From Aquilaria yunnanensis (taxonomy: Eukaryota > Streptophyta > Magnoliopsida > Malvales > Thymelaeaceae): a stretch of 64,000 bases of DNA. The first letter of the stretch is position 1. Every line of letters starts with the position of its first letter. The DNA lies in assembly GCA_039654915.1 (NCBI GenBank), contig CM077599.1, positions 15,068,501-15,132,500 on the forward strand. Reading direction: 5' to 3'. The position numbers and the translations under genes were made by a program. Positions 60,720 to 64,000 of this stretch are shown one piece after another. Below the pieces are notes generated by a model that did no database searches, was not told the DNA's origin, and saw only the letters and a program-made list of their open reading frames with translations.

Positions 60720-62630
60720 TCAGTGAATAATATTGGATAGAAAGTCAGCATACACAATATTTTTAGTTCGTTGTAAATATTCATGTGAGGAATTTGTTAT
60801 CAAGATTTTTAATCCATTAGGAGATGTTGCTCTTGACAATGCAACATACAGTTGCTCGTGTGTGAATACTAGCTCTGGGAGATATACTATAATCCTATTC
60901 AACGATTGTCCTTGGCTTTTGTTTATAGTCATTACGTAGCAAAGTTTTATAGGGAATTGCCTTATTTTAAATATGAAAGGTAAATTATCAGCTTTGTATG
61001 TTAGAGACACTCTTGGAATGTAAACTTTGTGGCCTGTTTTTGTCCCTGTCATAATTTTTGCTTTAATAATTTTAGTGGTAATTTGTGCAATGATCATTTA
61101 GGTGCCATTACATAGACCTACTGTTGGATTTAAATTTCTCATTAACATGACCGGAGAACTTATTTTCAAACAAAGTTCATGGTGAGGCAAGCCATTGAAG
61201 TTAAGGCTGTTTAAATATTCTATGGGATACAGTGTTTCAATTTCTTCATGATTGCCCGCAAGAAAGGATGTAGAAATCTGAACTATAGTACACTAATGAT
61301 TTAGATGGTACTAATGAGAGCACATGATCATTAAGTAAATTTACAATATCGTTTTTAGGGCAAACTATGGCTCTATCACATAGGTGTTTTGGATTTTGGT
61401 TGATTAGTGAATCATCATCATAGATAAACTATATTAATTTTCTGATTGTAACTTCATCATCTGAAATCAAATATTGTTCAACAATTTGAATCCATTTGCA
61501 GTTTGCATCATCACTGTCATCGTGACCTTCAGTAGTTCCATCTCCTATCGTAAGGAGCCAGGAAGAAAAGCTCTGTACAACTACCTTCTTATATCCTTGG
61601 AAGTGTGGTTATTATAGTCTCATATTTTCTTCTAAAACATGAACCTTAAATGAAGCACGTAATGGCGAGATGATAATAGAAGCAAATATGATTTCTTCTT
61701 TTGTTGCTCCTTTTTTAACAGGCAATCTTTGTCTAAAATCGCCTCCAAGAATGACCAACTTACCACCAAAAATTTTCTCCGGTTCATTTAATATGTCTCG
61801 TAGTGTCCTATTAAATGTTTTTAAACACTGGCGATTGTTCATCGACGCTTCATCCCACACTATCAGAGTTGTCCCTTCAAGCAGTTTTGCTAGTTATGTA
61901 TTTTTTTTTAATGTTGCAAATTGAGTTTTCAGTAAGTTCCAAAGGTAACTTGAATCTAGAGTGAGCTGTTCTACTTGCTGGTAATAGAAGAGAAGCGATG
62001 CCCGAAAATGCAACAGCAAGCACAATCTCACCATTTGCTCTAAGGCCGGTTATGATCATCTTTCAGAGAAAGGTCTTTCCAGTCCCTCCATGATCGTAGA
62101 CAAAAAGCAATTCCTGTTTCCTTGTTTGGCAAACATGGATAATGGTTTCATAAATCTGCCTTTGTTTTGTGTTGAGTTTTGTTCTCAACGTCATGTGCTT
62201 AACAGAAAGAAGTTCACGATCATAGTTTTTTCTTCCATGAGAACTTTATTTCTTAGGTTAGTTATCAAGTTGCCTGAAGGTAAAAGGAGTTCGAAGCTGG
62301 TTAGTGTATTTGATGATGCATTCATCATAACTTTGACCTCGTATAAGATGTAATTTTGAATTTCTGAATCATTAAGATATGAGTAGGAAGTTGACGCTTG
62401 TTTGTTCAGATCATTTATTACATCGTCTGCCATTTTTTTCCAGTGCTGATTCCAGAAACTTCCGGGATTAGATAGAGCACAAAATAATAGCATGTTGACA
62501 AAGAGTAATCTAAGTTCAGATGAAGTTGCCTATTCAGTTGCTTCAAGAAAGGCTAAATCCCATTCTCTATTATTTCCCAATAGACCAATTGCCTCATAAG
62601 CAACACAATATGGGATAGAGGAAGTACTTA
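60720..62630 (-). pseudogene. Helitron Pif1-type helicase, 5'-truncated and decayed
   Basis: Minus-strand frames give the helicase part of a Helitron transposase in order: YCVAYEAIGLLGNNREWDLA at about 62600, ALSNPGSFWNQHWKKMADDV at 62490-62430, Walker A HGGTGKTFL at about 62066-62092, GEIVLAVAFSGIASLLLP, Walker B WDEASMNNRQCLKTFNRTL then FGGKLVILGGDFRQRLPV at 61860-61720, CKWIQIVEQYLISDDEVTI then HLCDRAIVCPKNDIVNLL at about 61480-61330, and the C-terminal VYIPRVSLTYKADNLPFIF, MTINKSQGQSL, LYVALSRATSPNGLKIL at 61030-60800. Breaks include a TGA directly after the Walker A motif (62063-62065, where Trp is usual), a stop near 61430, and frameshifts. The Rep (HUH) and N-terminal domains are absent: the homology ends where the CYP82 duplication begins. 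Confidence 0.85.
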
Positions 62631-62631
62631 C

Positions 62632-64000
62632 AAAAAAGTTAAGTGACTACCATTATGTGAGAAAAAGGTATTAATAACAACATGTAACCATTTTTTCTAT
62701 GTTGTCACTCAGTGATATCAGGATGTCGTTTTCATAAACACGCGTACTTACCCCCGATCAAGTTTCAAGTTCATAAAGGTGCGATGAGAGGCGAGGTGTG
62801 AGAATGACTTGAAGCGGAGTGGCTTTAAGATTGGTTATCCCCGGTTCGCCAGTCATGTCCACCACTTGATCTGACATGGTCCTGATGTCAAATACGTGCA
62901 ACAAATTGGCGAGTGTGAGTTGCAAAACTTGAAGAGCAAAAGAAATTCCAGGGCACACCCTTCTACCGCTACCGAAGGGAATCAGCTCAAAGTTGTGTCC
63001 CTTCACATCATAGTGCTTGTGTGTCGTAAGGAATCTGTCGGGCAAGAACTCGTCCGGATTTGCCCACACGTTTGGGTCACGTTGAGTCTTGGATATGTTG
63101 ACAATGAGGCGGGTGCGCGCTGGGATGAAGTAGCCAGCGGTGGTGCAGCTGTCAATGGACTCGTGGGGGACAGAGAGGGGAGCGGAAGGGTAGAGGCGGA
63201 GGGACTCCTTGATGATGGCTTGGAGGAGGGGCAAGTTATTGAGGTCGTCCTCTCGAACCCGTCTTTGTTGTCCAACATTGGTGTCCAGTTCTTGTTGGGC
63301 TCTTTCAAGGATGTTGCGATGGTTGAGCAGTAAAGCAAGTGTCCATGTTAATGAGACTGTGGTTGTGTCCGTGCCACCTAGGATTACGGCCTGTAAACAA
63401 ACAGAATAGGCAAGGGTGGAGCCACACAAAGTTTAGCTGGTGGGGGTAAGGATTAATTGTCAAATAAATATTTTACTAATAAAATTCAAGTGTCAAAAAA
63501 TATAAATAAAGCAAGAAAATTACACATAGACTCGGTTTGTTAAAGATGAAATAAATAATTGTACAAATTAATAGTAATCGAATAATATTTACCTTGGTTG
63601 AAAAATATAACATAAGCATTAATACATAATTCACTTATATAAAAAAAAATTGGGCTTACTCAACTAAACAACTAGTTTCTAATCTTAAGAAACAATTAAA
63701 TTTAAAAATACATACTAATGGAATAAAATGAAGTAAATGATAAAAGATGCTATAAAATAAATTAAAAGTGAATAAATGAAATAGATAATGTTTATTCCTT
63801 TTAATATATGATTAGATTTGGTTTGACCTTTTATACCATTTACCATTTTACTCATTTTATTTGACGTGACAAGTTTGGGATCGATTAGGTAAGAGTAAGT
63901 CAATTATTCAAGATTTTATTAGTTTTTTATGACGATTTTACAGCAACAGGCTCGATAGAAAATTTTTAGTGGGATCAAAATATATCTTTAATGAAACTTT
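62632..64000. repeat. Arm B of the segmental duplication carrying CYP82
   Basis: ACAAAAAAGTTAAGTGACTA starts the match to about 48676. It runs through the exon to the window end (ATGAAACTTT, matching about 50084). Relative to arm A it lacks about 50 bases near 63815. The left edge falls immediately beside Helitron helicase sequence, which is not present beside arm A. Confidence 0.9.
62758..63390 (-). CDS. Cytochrome P450, CYP82 family, second exon only (gene runs off the window)
   Basis: Exon 2 of a paralogue of the gene at 48811: TTTACAG/GCCGTAATC acceptor, then 210 residues to the stop at 62758. It keeps I-helix LGGTDTTTVSLTW, K-helix KESLRLYPSAPLSVPHES, LPDRFLTTH, and heme loop FGSGRRVCPG. 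By hand count about 20 of 208 residues differ from the first copy (roughly 90 per cent identity), and it has two extra residues near the C-terminus (YELET). Changes fall partly in substrate-contact stretches (SGPHESTDN versus SVPHESIDS). No stop is seen. Exon 1 should lie beyond 64000 on this strand, so intactness of the whole gene cannot be judged. Confidence 0.92.
   Translation of the reverse strand, partial: AVILGGTDTTTVSLTWTLALLLNHRNILERAQQELDTNVGQQRRVREDDLNNLPLLQAIIKESLRLYPSAPLSVPHESIDSCTTAGYFIPARTRLIVNISKTQRDPNVWANPDEFLPDRFLTTHKHYDVKGHNFELIPFGSGRRVCPGISFALQVLQLTLANLLHVFDIRTMSDQVVDMTGEPGITNLKATPLQVILTPRLSSHLYELET

Noticed and set aside
16761..63390. A diterpenoid biosynthetic gene cluster (CYP701A plus CYP82s)
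   Set aside because: The P450s are 30 kb or more apart, separated by unrelated genes, and no terpene synthase or transferase is present; the idea is not supported.

Overview
The window is nuclear DNA of a flowering plant. The genes are split by short AT-rich introns with GT..AG borders. Their products belong to plant-specific or plant-typical families: TUNICAMYCIN INDUCED 1, Dof, CYP701A, REM-type B3, CYP82 and NPF. The DNA between genes is AT-rich and full of small inverted-repeat transposons. I cannot name the species; nothing seen points to a grass.
Layout. 0-4.2 kb: transposon debris. 4.2-5.9 kb (+): an NPF (NRT1/PTR) transporter lacking its first exon(s). 7.6-8.7 kb: a Mutator-like element inserted at the edge of a 105-bp duplication. 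9.1-11.7 kb (-): a complete TIN1-type secretory-pathway protein, with a miniature LTR retroelement in its long intron. 14.2-15.0 kb: a second Mutator-like element with a perfect 9-bp target duplication. 15.2-15.8 kb (-): a Dof zinc-finger gene broken by a one-base frameshift. 16.8-19.3 kb (-): a complete eight-exon ent-kaurene oxidase (CYP701A), the gibberellin-pathway enzyme. 19.3-29.0 kb: nested and adjacent transposons, including two Mutator-like elements whose target duplications overlap. 29.4-32.4 kb (+): a six-exon gene for a triple-B3 REM protein. 32.5-42.4 kb: MITEs, a LINE trace and a Mutator-like element. 42.5-44.7 kb (+): a second REM gene with two B3 domains. 44.9-48.2 kb: repeats. 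48.8-53.4 kb (-): a complete two-exon CYP82 P450 with a 3-kb repeat-filled intron. 53.5-55.6 kb: a promoter-proximal MITE, a tandem repeat and a Gypsy-type LTR. 56.5-62.6 kb (-): a decayed Helitron with RPA-like and Pif1-like helicase parts. 62.6-64.0 kb (-): the 3' exon and part of the intron of a second CYP82, a tandem duplicate of the first whose edge abuts the Helitron helicase.
The genes do not form an obvious pathway. Ent-kaurene oxidase makes ent-kaurenoic acid for gibberellins at the plastid/ER interface, while the CYP82s are specialised-metabolism P450s of unknown substrate. The two REM genes look like members of a local cluster. I found no clear previously undescribed system. The more unusual items are the CYP82 duplication ending inside a Helitron, the overlapping Mutator-like insertions, the single-base lesion in the Dof finger and the MITE next to the CYP82 core promoter. 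Exon borders were derived by hand from reading frame and splice consensus; no alignment software was used.
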